Origin: Pirellulales bacterium
Lineage (GTDB): Bacteria > Planctomycetota > Planctomycetia > Pirellulales > Thermoguttaceae
Assembly (NCBI GenBank): GCA_016931995.1
Contig: JAFGDS010000048.1
Coordinates: forward strand, 1 to 64,000
Reading direction: 5' to 3'
DNA: 64,000 bases
In this document: piece after piece, positions 10,718 through 18,326 of the stretch
Numbering within the stretch: the stretch's first letter is position 1
Layout of the letters: each line of letters starts with the position of its first letter
Notes under the pieces: generated by a model
Database searches by the model: none
Seen by the model: the letters and a program-made list of their open reading frames with translations, nothing else
Told to the model about the DNA's origin: nothing
Program-made: the position numbers and the translations under genes

Positions 10718-11407
10718 ATGCGCACTGCGGCGATGACACTTTCGATCGTGGCGGCCCTGGCGGCCGCAAGCCTTGCGGCAAAACCGGTTGCCAAGCCGGC
10801 GCATCCCGATTCGAGCGGCTGGAAGGATCTCTTTGCCGCCGATCTCTCGGACGCGATCCGGCCGGAGGGCGTGTGGACCTTCGCCGATGGCGTGCTCACG
10901 GCCAGCGAGGACCAGTGCATTTGGACCAAGGAGAAATTCGGCGACTGCGTCGTGGACCTCGAGTTCAAGACGGCCGACGGCACCAACAGCGGCGTGATCG
11001 TCTATTGCAGCGACACGAATAACTGGATCCCCAACTCGGTCGAAATCCAGATTGCCGACGACTTCGCGTCCAAGTGGTCGGAGAGCCCGAAGACGTGGCA
11101 GTGTGGGGCTTTCTTCGGCCATTTGGCCGCCAAGGAGCGAACGGTGAAGAAGCCGGGCGAGTGGAACCGGATGACGGTCACCTGCCGCGGCAAAATTATC
11201 AAGGTCGCCCTGAACGGCAAGGTGGTCAACCGGATCGACATGAGCCGGTGGACCTCGGCCACGAAGAACCCGGACGGCAGCGAGATCCCCTCCTGGCTCA
11301 ACAAGCCGCTGGCCGAATTGCCCACCGAAGGCCACATCGGCCTGCAGGGCAAGCACGCCGGCGCCCCGATCTACTTCCGCAATCTGAAGATCAAGCCGGC
11401 GAAATAA
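10718..11407 (+). CDS. Secreted DUF1080 protein (3-keto-disaccharide hydrolase-like)
   Basis: A 229-residue exported protein. A signal peptide spans about residues 1-20 (MTLSIVAALAAASLAAKP). The body is a concanavalin-like beta-sandwich of the DUF1080 type, with opening GWKDLFAADLS, then VWTFADGVLTAS, FKTADGTNSGVIVY and the closing GHIGLQGKHAGAPIYFRNLKIK. Some DUF1080 members hydrolyse 3-keto sugars, and many are found beside Gfo/Idh/MocA oxidoreductases; that partner pairing is not seen directly here. The ATG is preceded by GGGAGGAGACGATC. The gene is isolated between an R9 gap and a gene on the same strand 59 bp further on. Confidence 0.88.
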   Translation: MRTAAMTLSIVAALAAASLAAKPVAKPAHPDSSGWKDLFAADLSDAIRPEGVWTFADGVLTASEDQCIWTKEKFGDCVVDLEFKTADGTNSGVIVYCSDTNNWIPNSVEIQIADDFASKWSESPKTWQCGAFFGHLAAKERTVKKPGEWNRMTVTCRGKIIKVALNGKVVNRIDMSRWTSATKNPDGSEIPSWLNKPLAELPTEGHIGLQGKHAGAPIYFRNLKIKPAK

Positions 11408-11466
11408 CGGCAGGATTTGGCGTGTCGCCTCGTTTTCGCGTATTTCGTGGTTCTCCCTAATCCTCC

Positions 11467-12639
11467 ATGACCAATCCCGTCGCCGGCCGACGCGAGGCGT
11501 TCGCGGACGTGTATCAATGTCCGGGGTCGGACTGCCCGATCAGCCGGGCGGTGCATCTGGCGCGGCTGGCCGCGTACGATCCGGCGTGCCGGACGTGTCC
11601 GCGTCGTGGCGAGACGGCGGGCCTGTCCGACCGGCGACTGCGGCGGATCGAGGAAGTGGAATCCCGGCCGGCCGCGAGGCCGCTTATCACGTCCGCGGGG
11701 TTCGAGGGCGTGTGGCTCAGCGAGTTTGGCCCGGCGGAGTGCCAACAGGCGGGCAGGGCGTTTGGAATTGACCTGCGGCGGTTGGGCCATGGCATCGAGG
11801 GGGACAGTCCCATTTTCGCTGACGCGATAATCGGGCCAGTCCCCTGTGACGCATCTGGGACTGTTCCCCTCGGCACGTCCGCGGGCTCGTCGCGCGTGCT
11901 GCTGGCGGGAAACGGCGCCGCCCATGCGCCGGAGGCGCTGGCCGCGCTGAGCCAGGGGCTTCGTTGGGCCGGATGCGACGTGGTGGAGCTCGAACCGGTC
12001 ACCGCCGGGGCCATCGCCTGGGCCGTCGGGCGGCTCGACGCGGACGGGGGCGTGCTCGTCGGCACGCCCGGCCACCGGGCGCACGTCGCCGGGCTGACGT
12101 TCTGGCGGCGCGGCGCGGCGGGCCCGCTGGCGGGTGAATCGCTCGACGCGCTTGCACGGCTCTACCACGCCGCTCTCGATCGACCGCGGCGGACGTACGG
12201 CGCGCACGGCCGGGCGTCTGTCGCCGAAGACTACCTGGCCGGCTTCGCCGGGCACTACCACGCCCTGCGACCGCTTGCGATCCTTCTGGACACGCCTTGT
12301 GGGCCGCTGGCGGACTATCTTCAGACGCTCACCGCCACGAGCGCCTGCGCGATCCGGCGGGATCCCATCGACGTGGAGATTGGCCCGGGCGCCGCCGGCG
12401 GCGATCGTTTCCATTTCGCTGCCCGGATCGACGGCAACGGTTTCGCGTGTCGCGTCTGGGACGAGCGCGGCGCGGCGGTTGACGTCGATCGACTCGCCCG
12501 TGTTATCGCCAACGAGCGTCCTCGTCCGGCATTGCCCGCCACGGGCACGCCCGACGCCCTGGTGACGCTCACGAATCTGCTCGCGCTGTTGAGCCGGCGC
12601 GACCGTCCGCTGTCGGAATGGATGGACGTGGCGGGGTAG
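11467..12639 (+). CDS. Degenerate phosphohexomutase-like protein with in-frame repeat
   Basis: A 390-residue protein. Residues about 140-250 resemble domain I of alpha-D-phosphohexomutases: VLLAGNGAAHAPEALAAL, then a G-rich loop, and GVLVGTPGHRAHVAGLTFWRRG in the place of the active-site TASHNP segment. The phosphorylated Ser and the metal loop DGDxDR are not seen, so mutase activity is doubtful. The N-terminus carries four cysteines (CPGSDC at 18-23, CRTCP at 42-46), a possible metal site. Residues about 112-136 (GDSPIFADAIIGPVPCDASG) are translated from an R5 repeat and look like an insertion between the two parts. The 3' end overlaps the convergent gene at 12569-13018 by 71 bp. Function unknown. 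Confidence 0.7.
   Translation: MTNPVAGRREAFADVYQCPGSDCPISRAVHLARLAAYDPACRTCPRRGETAGLSDRRLRRIEEVESRPAARPLITSAGFEGVWLSEFGPAECQQAGRAFGIDLRRLGHGIEGDSPIFADAIIGPVPCDASGTVPLGTSAGSSRVLLAGNGAAHAPEALAALSQGLRWAGCDVVELEPVTAGAIAWAVGRLDADGGVLVGTPGHRAHVAGLTFWRRGAAGPLAGESLDALARLYHAALDRPRRTYGAHGRASVAEDYLAGFAGHYHALRPLAILLDTPCGPLADYLQTLTATSACAIRRDPIDVEIGPGAAGGDRFHFAARIDGNGFACRVWDERGAAVDVDRLARVIANERPRPALPATGTPDALVTLTNLLALLSRRDRPLSEWMDVAG
11799..11871. repeat. R5 repeat inside a coding region
   Basis: GGGGGACAGTCCCATTTTCG begins at 11799 and TGGGACTGTTCCCCTC lies at 11856-11871, an inverted arrangement. The same bases occur as an intergenic element at 51446-51529. Here the element is read through in frame by the phosphohexomutase-like gene. 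Confidence 0.7.
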
Positions 12640-13018
12640 ACGGAACAGAAAGGGTCCCTCCGACTGAAGGGTGCGCCGCCACAAGCCGTGATGCCGCCGC
12701 GGCTTCGCCGCAGGATTTTTTTAGGCATGCTGAGCGAAGCGAAGCATCTCGGCGCGCCTCGCGCGCATCACGGCAGCCCAACAGCCCGCGTAGTCCCTCG
12801 GGCACGTCCAACTCGCCCAGGCGAGGGTCGCGGCGAAGGGCGTCCAACACGGCGTCGAGCTGATCCTCGGGGCCGGCGGCCAGATCGAGGAAGACCCACT
12901 TGGCTCCGTTGATCTCGCATCCCCCCGCGCCGCGTCCGCCGAGCCATTCCTGGCGGATCCGATAGCCGGCCTGACCCGCCAGACCCAGCGCCGCTTCAAG
13001 CAGATCGACCGTGTGCAT
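12569..13018 (-). CDS. Small conserved planctomycete protein with repeat-encoded C-terminus
   Basis: A 149-residue reading frame starting at ATG 13018, after AAAGGAAT. The first 84 residues (VDLLEAALGLAGQAGYRIRQ, then EWLGGRGAGGCEINGAKWVF and LDLAAGPEDQLDAVLDALRR) look like a compact conserved protein of the planctomycetes; I do not know its role. From about residue 88 the frame runs into an R3 repeat (12726-12752), and the product becomes low-complexity (RDASLRSACLKKSC onward). The native stop therefore seems to have been lost by repeat insertion, and the extended frame overlaps the convergent gene. It ends 236 bp from the PfkB gene, also on the minus strand. Confidence 0.65.
   Translation of the reverse strand: MHTVDLLEAALGLAGQAGYRIRQEWLGGRGAGGCEINGAKWVFLDLAAGPEDQLDAVLDALRRDPRLGELDVPEGLRGLLGCRDAREARRDASLRSACLKKSCGEAAAASRLVAAHPSVGGTLSVPSTPPRPSIPTADGRAGSTARADS
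12726..12752. repeat. R3 repeat unit
   Basis: CATGCTGAGCGAAGCGAAGC followed by ATCTCGG, a copy of the family TCATCCTGAGCGAAGCGAAG. It is read in frame as the C-terminal part of the small gene on the minus strand. Confidence 0.75.
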
Positions 13019-13051
13019 GGTGGATTCCTTTCCGGTCATTCCCAGCGCCGA

Positions 13052-13072
13052 GTGCCACTGGCTCCGCCAGTG
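13052..13072. repeat. R1 repeat unit
   Basis: GTGCCACTGGCTCCGCCAGT plus G, palindromic, located in the leader of the small conserved gene that starts at 13018 on the minus strand. Confidence 0.75.
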
Positions 13073-13095
13073 TGTGAAGCTGGACATTCTAACGG

Positions 13096-13260
13096 CTCTA
13101 GGAACGTGTTTTGAAATTGGGCGCCACTGCTGGCTCGTCCAGCAGTGCCGGCGAATCCTGGGGGAGAAAAGGGCGGATTCCGGGGGAGAAACACTGCTGG
13201 ACAAGCCAGCAGTGGCACCCCCAAAGCGGCCGTAACGCATTTCCAAACACGTTCTAAAAG
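13096..13260. repeat. Nested inverted repeats (outer GAACGTGTTT, inner R2)
   Basis: Outer arms around GGAACGTGTTTTGAAATT (13101-13118) and AATGCGTTT-like ATTTCCAAACACGTTC (13239-13254) are inverted, imperfect copies. Inside, two R2 copies are inverted: GCCACTGCTGGCTCGTCCAG at 13123 and CACTGCTGGACAAGCCAGCA at 13192. The right outer arm reaches the stop codon of the PfkB gene. Confidence 0.7.
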
Positions 13261-14156
13261 CTCAGCATCCGTTTGTATTCTTCCATGCGGCGGTCGAGGT
13301 CGGCGCGCTGGATCTGCTGGAGTCGGTCCAGACTGAAGGCTTCCACGGTGAAGCTAGCGGCCAGCGTGCCGTAGGCCATGGCTTTTTTGAGCGTTTTGGG
13401 ATCGACGTTGCCCTGCTCGGCCAGGTAACCCATCATCCCCCCGCCGAAGCTGTCGCCGGCCCCGGTCGGATCGACGACGTTGGGCGTGGGGAAGGCGGGC
13501 AAGACGTACGTTTCGTGCTGGCTGAAGAACATGGCGCCGTGCTCGCCTTTTTTGATGACAACAAAGCGCGGGCCCATCTCGCGGACCTTGTGGCCCGCCC
13601 GGACGAGGTTTTCGTCGCCGGTAAGGAGCTTCGCCTCGCTGTCGTTGAGCACCAGCCCGTCGATCCGACGCAACAGCTCGGCCAGCTCGTCCGCCGCGCC
13701 GCGGATGTACAGATCCATCGTGTCGGCCACGCGCAGGTCCGCGCCCTTGCACTGATCGAGCACCCGCATCTGGATGGCCGGCGGCCCGTTGGCCAGGAAG
13801 AGATACCGGCACCGGGTAACCTCTTCCGGCAGCACGGGATCGAACCGGTCGAAGACGTTCAACTGGACGTCGAGCGTTTCGCGGTCGTTCATGTTGGGCA
13901 GGTACTTGCCCGTCCAGCGAAACGTCTTCGCCCCGGGGACCACCTGCAAGCCGGTCGTGTCGATCTGGCGGGCGGCCAGGAGCCGGGTGTGCTCCGCCGG
14001 CCAGTCCTCGCCCACGGCGCTCACGAGATGCACGGGCGTGAAGAAGCTGGCCGCATAGGCGAAGTACGTGGCCGAACCGCCCAGCACGTTGTCTCGCGAC
14101 TCGGTGGGCGTCCGCACGCTGTCCAAGGCAACCGATCCGACGACCACCAGTGGCAT
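13254..14156 (-). CDS. PfkB family carbohydrate kinase
   Basis: A 300-residue cytoplasmic kinase of the ribokinase/PfkB type, expected to phosphorylate a sugar or nucleoside with ATP. Motifs are N-terminal VVVGSVALDSV, GGSATYFAYAASFF in the substrate lid region and the second signature DPTGAGDSFGGG near residue 230, with D of GAGD as catalytic base. VLNDSEAKLLTGDENL is the usual NxxE segment. The substrate is not readable; ribokinase, fructokinase and adenosine-kinase-like options remain. The start is the ATG after GAAAGGACGAG. The gene is downstream of nothing on its strand except repeats. Confidence 0.9.
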   Translation of the reverse strand: MPLVVVGSVALDSVRTPTESRDNVLGGSATYFAYAASFFTPVHLVSAVGEDWPAEHTRLLAARQIDTTGLQVVPGAKTFRWTGKYLPNMNDRETLDVQLNVFDRFDPVLPEEVTRCRYLFLANGPPAIQMRVLDQCKGADLRVADTMDLYIRGAADELAELLRRIDGLVLNDSEAKLLTGDENLVRAGHKVREMGPRFVVIKKGEHGAMFFSQHETYVLPAFPTPNVVDPTGAGDSFGGGMMGYLAEQGNVDPKTLKKAMAYGTLAASFTVEAFSLDRLQQIQRADLDRRMEEYKRMLSF

Positions 14157-14530
14157 GGGGTCTCGTCCTTTCGTGTGTCACGGGGATTCTGGAGACTGCC
14201 CCAGGATGATCCTCGCGCGAGCGGCGCCATCCTGGTCGCGGCGCATGTCCTTACGGAGTAGAGTATCAGCATGTCGCTGGCGCGCACAAGGGCTGCCAGG
14301 ACGGACCGAGCCCGTCCCTCCGACATCGCCCCGGGATCGCGGGACGGCCGCCAGCACCATCGCGAGGGTACGTCACCCCGGCCCGGCAACCATGTCGCCA
14401 GAGTGCCACGGGCTCCGCCAGTGCGACACTCTCGGTGGCCCAGGGCACTAGCAAAGCCAGTGGCGCCCAAACAGCGATTCTCCGAGTAGGACGCACCACA
14501 CGGAACGGGGAAAGACGCTCGTCCGCCGGA
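14157..14530. repeat. Repeat-bearing gap with paired R1 units
   Basis: Holds an R1 unit GTGCCACGGGCTCCGCCAGT at about 14402 and an inverted partner GGGCACTAGCAAAGCCAGTG at about 14444. No gene with a plausible start was found. The 5' part contains the leader of the PfkB gene. Confidence 0.6.
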
Positions 14531-14668
14531 CTACTGCGAGTAGCTCGCGGGGGCCGAGTTGCCGCAGGGGAATCCGCCCCAATCGCACAGGTTCGACCCG
14601 CCGCAGCAACAGCCCGCCACAAGGCCAAGGCCCGCCCACACCACGACGCACAACAGAAGGCGCCTCAT
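14531..14668 (-). CDS. Tiny Cys-rich lipoprotein
   Basis: A 45-residue precursor. ATG 14668 follows GAAGGAG. The N-terminus [20 protein letters not shown] has basic residues, a hydrophobic core and a lipobox (V-A-G-C20). The mature part is only about 26 residues and rich in Cys and Gly ([17 protein letters not shown]), ending SAPASYSQ. It would be anchored by lipid in a membrane after signal peptidase II. No homolog or function is recognised; similar tiny lipoproteins are common in planctomycetes. Confidence 0.6.
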   Translation of the reverse strand: MRRLLLCVVVWAGLGLVAGCCCGGSNLCDWGGFPCGNSAPASYSQ

Positions 14669-14972
14669 CAGACCAACTCCTTCGGGTGGAACGGCCGGCG
14701 GAATGGCCGGATACCCCACCCATGAGGAAAGACATCCCCCTCGAAACAAGCCGCGAGATTCTAGCGACAACGGCCGCGGGATTCAATACGATTCTTCCGC
14801 CCTCGCCGGGTCGAAGAGATCCGGGGAAGCTGCGGAGCACGCACCCCCGCCACTCCGCCAGGGACGGGGTCCCCCTCCGTTGCCGAGATTCTTCGCTTCG
14901 CTCAGAATGACACCACGTTTCGCCTGCCCAGAACGTCCCGCTTTGCTCGAAAAAACCCCCCAGGAGTCGGCC
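14669..14972. repeat. R3-bearing leader of glnS
   Basis: A gap of about 300 bp with an R3 copy (GAGATTCTTCGCTTCGCTCA at 14887-14906, then GAATGAC). CAGGAG at 14961-14966 is the glnS ribosome site. No other feature was seen. Confidence 0.55.
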
Positions 14973-16673
14973 ATGTCCTCTGATAATCCCAACAACGCCA
15001 GCGGTCCGCTCGACTTCGTCCGCCAGATCGTGGCCGACGACCTCGGGACCGGCAAGTACCAGGGCCGGGTGCACACGCGGTTTCCGCCCGAGCCGAACGG
15101 CTATCTCCACATCGGCCACGCCAAGTCGATTTGCCTCAATTTCGGCATTGCCGCCGAAAACGCCGGGGGACTGTGCAACCTGCGGTTCGACGACACGAAT
15201 CCCTGCAAGGAGGAGGTCGAGTACGTCGAGTCGATCAAACAGGACGTCCGCTGGCTCGGGTTCGACTGGGCCGACCGCGAGTACTACGCCTCCGACTACT
15301 TCGACCAGCTCCACGAATGGGCCGTGCGGTTGATCCGCAAGGGCAAAGCCTACGTTTGCGACCTGTCGGCCGACGAGATCCGCGAGTATCGCGGCACGCT
15401 GACCCAGCCGGGCCGCAACAGCCCCTACCGCGATCGGTCGATCGAGGAAAACCTCGACCTGTTCGCCCGGATGAGGGCCGGCGAGTTTCCCGACGGGGCG
15501 CGGACCTTGCGAGCCAAGATCGACATGGCCGCCGCCAACGTGAACCTTCGCGACCCGGTGATGTACCGCATCCTGCACGCGACGCACCATCGCACGGGCG
15601 ACAAGTGGTGCATCTACCCGATGTACGATTTCACCCACGGCCAGTCCGACTCGATCGAGCGGATCACGCATTCCATCTGCACGCTGGAATTTGAAAACCA
15701 CCGGCCACTTTACGATTGGTACATCGACGCCTTGGAGATCTACCATCCGCGGCAAATCGAGTTCGCCCGGCTGAATCTCACGTACACCGTGATGAGCAAG
15801 CGGCGGCTGCTCGAGCTGGTCCAGGGCGGCCACGTCCGCGGGTGGGACGACCCGCGGATGCCCACGATCAGCGGGCTGCGCCGCCGAGGGTATTCGCCCG
15901 AGGCCATCCGCGGCTTTTGCTCCGTGGTGGGCGTGGCCAAGTTCAATAGCACCGTGGACATCCAGCTCTTGGAACACTGCCTGCGCGAGGAGTTGAACCG
16001 CACGTCGCCGCGGGTGATGGCCGTGCTAAGGCCGCTGAAGCTCGTGATCGACAACTATCCCGCCGATCTCGTGGAGGAAATGGACGCCGTCAACAATCCC
16101 GAGGACCCGTCGGCCGGCACGCGCAAGATTCCGTTTTCGCGCGAGCTGTGGATCGAGCAGGACGACTTCATGGAAGACCCGCCCAAGAAGTACTTCCGGC
16201 TGGGGCCGGGGCGCGAGGTGCGGCTGCGCTACGGGTATTTCGTGCGGTGCACGGATTTCGTGAAGGACGCCGCCAACCGGGTGGTCGAGGTCCACGCGAC
16301 GTACGACCCGGCCACGCGCGGCGGCGAAAGCCCTCCGGACGGCCGCAAGGTGCAGGGCACGATCCACTGGGTTTCGGCCGCGCACGCCCGGCCGGCCGAG
16401 GCGCGGCTCTACGATCATCTCTTCACCGTGGAAGACCCCGGCGACGTGCCCGAGGGCGGCCACTTCACCGACAACCTGAACCCTCGCTCGCTCGAAGTCG
16501 TGCCACGATGTTGGGTCGAGCCGAGCCTGGCCGCCGCGCGGGCCGGCTCCCGCTGTCAGTTCGAGCGGCTCGGCTATTTCTGCGTCGATCCCGATTCGAC
16601 GCCCGAACGGCTCGTCTTCAACCGCACGGCGACGCTGAAAGACACCTGGGCGAAGATCCAAAAGCGGACGTAG
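14973..16673 (+). CDS. glnS: Glutaminyl-tRNA synthetase
   Basis: A 566-residue class I synthetase that charges tRNA-Gln with glutamine using ATP. The signature [17 protein letters not shown] (HIGH motif, about residues 38-54) is specific to GlnRS rather than GluRS. The KMSKS equivalent is VMSKRRL (about residue 275). The C-terminal beta-barrel anticodon domain includes [17 protein letters not shown] and the terminal [11 protein letters not shown]. Length matches the bacterial enzyme. The start follows CAGGAG; in-frame reading further upstream enters the R3 repeat and the lipoprotein gene and is rejected. Confidence 0.97.
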   Translation: MSSDNPNNASGPLDFVRQIVADDLGTGKYQGRVHTRFPPEPNGYLHIGHAKSICLNFGIAAENAGGLCNLRFDDTNPCKEEVEYVESIKQDVRWLGFDWADREYYASDYFDQLHEWAVRLIRKGKAYVCDLSADEIREYRGTLTQPGRNSPYRDRSIEENLDLFARMRAGEFPDGARTLRAKIDMAAANVNLRDPVMYRILHATHHRTGDKWCIYPMYDFTHGQSDSIERITHSICTLEFENHRPLYDWYIDALEIYHPRQIEFARLNLTYTVMSKRRLLELVQGGHVRGWDDPRMPTISGLRRRGYSPEAIRGFCSVVGVAKFNSTVDIQLLEHCLREELNRTSPRVMAVLRPLKLVIDNYPADLVEEMDAVNNPEDPSAGTRKIPFSRELWIEQDDFMEDPPKKYFRLGPGREVRLRYGYFVRCTDFVKDAANRVVEVHATYDPATRGGESPPDGRKVQGTIHWVSAAHARPAEARLYDHLFTVEDPGDVPEGGHFTDNLNPRSLEVVPRCWVEPSLAAARAGSRCQFERLGYFCVDPDSTPERLVFNRTATLKDTWAKIQKRT

Positions 16674-16730
16674 CAGCGCATGCGTGGGGCTGTGCCGGTC
16701 GGCGTTCGGCGACGTGTTGCGTTGGCATTG

Positions 16731-17072
16731 TCAGGACGCGGCTGGTGGCATTCGCGCGGGTGGACGGCGGCGGCGCAGATAGAGCTGCTCGACGACGCTG
16801 CGTTGGGCGTCGACGGGATCGAGCAAGTCCCGCCGCACGATGGCGGCGAGCTGTGCGCGGTCGGTCGCGAGCAGCTTCTTCCTCAGCCGGGCCGCCGCGC
16901 GACGCACCGCCGCCGGCGTGCGGCCCAGCAGGGCGGCGATCTCGTGCGTCGTGCAATCCAGCGCGATGAGTCGAGCGACCTGCCGCTCGGTCGCCGAGAG
17001 CCGGGGCTGCCTGTCGCGGCCGACCGCCAGAAGCCAAACCAGGTTTTTCCGCAAGGGCCACGGGCGCGCCAT
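16731..17072 (-). CDS. Small HTH protein (LuxR/sigma region 4-like)
   Basis: A protein of about 113 residues. LSATERQVARLIALDCTTHE followed by IAALLGRTPAAVRRAAARLR is a helix-turn-helix like that of LuxR-type regulators or sigma factor region 4. No receiver or sigma region 2 is present. The start at ATG 17072 is uncertain; a GTG at 17114 adds 14 residues, and neither has a good ribosome site. The C-terminus is basic (RRRRPPARMPPAAS). It lies between glnS and the zinc-ribbon gene. It could be a DNA-binding regulator; the target is unknown. Confidence 0.6.
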   Translation of the reverse strand: MARPWPLRKNLVWLLAVGRDRQPRLSATERQVARLIALDCTTHEIAALLGRTPAAVRRAAARLRKKLLATDRAQLAAIVRRDLLDPVDAQRSVVEQLYLRRRRPPARMPPAAS

Positions 17073-17182
17073 ACCCGAGCGTAGGTCGCCGCCGCCGCCC
17101 AGTCGGAACCCCACGAGAGACTACAGCCCCCCCCGGATGCCGTCGCGCGAGGGAAAGGCAGTCTTGGGGGCAAAGGGCAATC

Positions 17183-17464
17183 TCAATCCCCCTTGATGAC
17201 CGAGGGCCCTTCGCCGCAGGTCTTTTCGTAGTGACCCCCGCCCGCCCGTTTGTACTGCGTAAACCCTTTGTTGGCAAGGTTTTTCGGGCTGAGCATGTCC
17301 CGCGTGCTCTTGATCGCCGCAAAGGGGGCCAACACCCGATGGCACGCCGCGCCGCATTCAGGGCATTCCGTCAGCGGGGTCTCGGCCACCGGCTGCAACA
17401 CCTCGAAGCCGTTGCGGCAGAACGGACACCCCTCGGCGTCCGGCTGATACTGGTAAAGCGGCAT
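17183..17464 (-). CDS. FmdB-type zinc-ribbon protein
   Basis: A 93-residue protein beginning MPLYQYQPDAEGCPFCRNGF. The two CxxC knuckles, CPFC and CPEC, form a zinc ribbon of the FmdB/CxxC_CxxC_SSSS type; the Tyr-rich start is usual for that family. A longer C-terminal part ends GHYEKTCGEGPSVIKGD. The start is fixed by GGGAGG 5 bp upstream; a longer frame back to 17509 is not needed. Family role is poorly known (regulatory or metal-related). It lies upstream of ndk's 3' side with a repeat between. Confidence 0.8.
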   Translation of the reverse strand: MPLYQYQPDAEGCPFCRNGFEVLQPVAETPLTECPECGAACHRVLAPFAAIKSTRDMLSPKNLANKGFTQYKRAGGGHYEKTCGEGPSVIKGD

Positions 17465-17546
17465 CGCAACCTCCCGCCGTGCAAACCGGGCAATCCTGAC
17501 ACTCTCCAATCCTACATTCTTTGCAGGCTCCCTCCACCGGACAACT

Positions 17547-17591
17547 GCCCAGTCCCCTCTCCCTCTGGGAGAGGGTTAGGGTGAGGGCATC
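17547..17591. repeat. R8 repeat (CCTCTCCC/GGGAGAGG)
   Basis: TCCCCTCTCCCTCTGGGAGA then GGGTTAGGGTGAGGGC, a palindrome with a G-rich tail. Related copies are at about 19378-19425 and 62813-62866. This type is widespread in several phyla. Confidence 0.75.
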
Positions 17592-17623
17592 TGCCACCCG
17601 GGCAAACGGCAGGGATGTCGCCT

Positions 17624-18085
17624 TCACCGCTCGTCCGCCGCATGGAACCAGCATTCCAGCGTGGGCTCGTAGGCGTGGATCTCGTCGGGTTTGAAGAAGA
17701 TCGCGATTTCTCGGGCGGCGGCCTCGGGACCGTCCGAGGCGTGGACGAGGTTCATCTGGTGGCTCGATCCCAAGTCGCCGCGGATGGTACCCGGCGCGGC
17801 CTTCAGTCCGTTGGTCGCCCCGACCATCTCCCGGACCACGCGAATGGCCTCGGGCCCTTCGACAATCGCCGCCACCAAGGGGCTGGCGGTGATGAAGGCC
17901 TCGAGATGCGGGTACCAACCCTTCTGGACATGCTCGGCATAGTGCCGCCGGGCCAGCTCGGGCGTGACGCGCAAGAGCTTCATGGCCATGAGGTTGAAGC
18001 CTTTCTCCTCGAATCGGGCCAAGACGCGGCCCACCAGACGCCGCTGGACGCAGTCGGGCTTCAGCAGGACAAGCGTGCGTTCCAT
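17624..18085 (-). CDS. ndk: Nucleoside diphosphate kinase
   Basis: A 153-residue cytoplasmic enzyme that moves the gamma phosphate from ATP to other NDPs through a phosphohistidine. Family marks are ERTLVLLKPDCVQRRLVGR, GATNGLKAAPGTIRGDLG and the active-site NLVHASDG with H115; the ending EPTLECWFHA is also usual. It is about ten residues longer than the 143-residue E. coli protein. ATG 18085 follows GGGAGATATGCTCC. The gene stands on its own, transcribed away from the DUF1207 gene. Confidence 0.95.
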   Translation of the reverse strand: MERTLVLLKPDCVQRRLVGRVLARFEEKGFNLMAMKLLRVTPELARRHYAEHVQKGWYPHLEAFITASPLVAAIVEGPEAIRVVREMVGATNGLKAAPGTIRGDLGSSHQMNLVHASDGPEAAAREIAIFFKPDEIHAYEPTLECWFHAADER

Positions 18086-18326
18086 GGAGCATATCTCCCG
18101 TCATTCGGATTCGTAAACTGCGAATTATAGCCAGCGCGTGCCGGTCGCTCAACGACGGCGGGCGCGGATAAATGGCGAACACAGGCGATTTGATGCCGGG
18201 ACCGCTCGACCGATTGGCAAAGAATACCCGATTTGCCGATGGTTCCCAAGGGGTAAGCCGTATGGGTGAGACGGCCGAGTGCCACTGGCACTCGGGTGGT
18301 AAGGCGGCTGGAAGACGGAACGCACG

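Noticed and set aside
9200-11356. A 718-residue minus-strand frame over the PEP-CTERM and DUF1080 genes
   Set aside because: Shadow of two well-supported forward genes with ribosome sites and signal peptides; no homology visible in the reverse reading.
13052-13260. A CRISPR array, because short palindromic repeats are clustered
   Set aside because: Units are few, alternate in orientation, have no regular spacers and no cas genes are nearby.
14448-15977. A 509-residue minus-strand frame over glnS and the R3 region
   Set aside because: Antisense to glnS and crosses the lipoprotein gene; no start signal.
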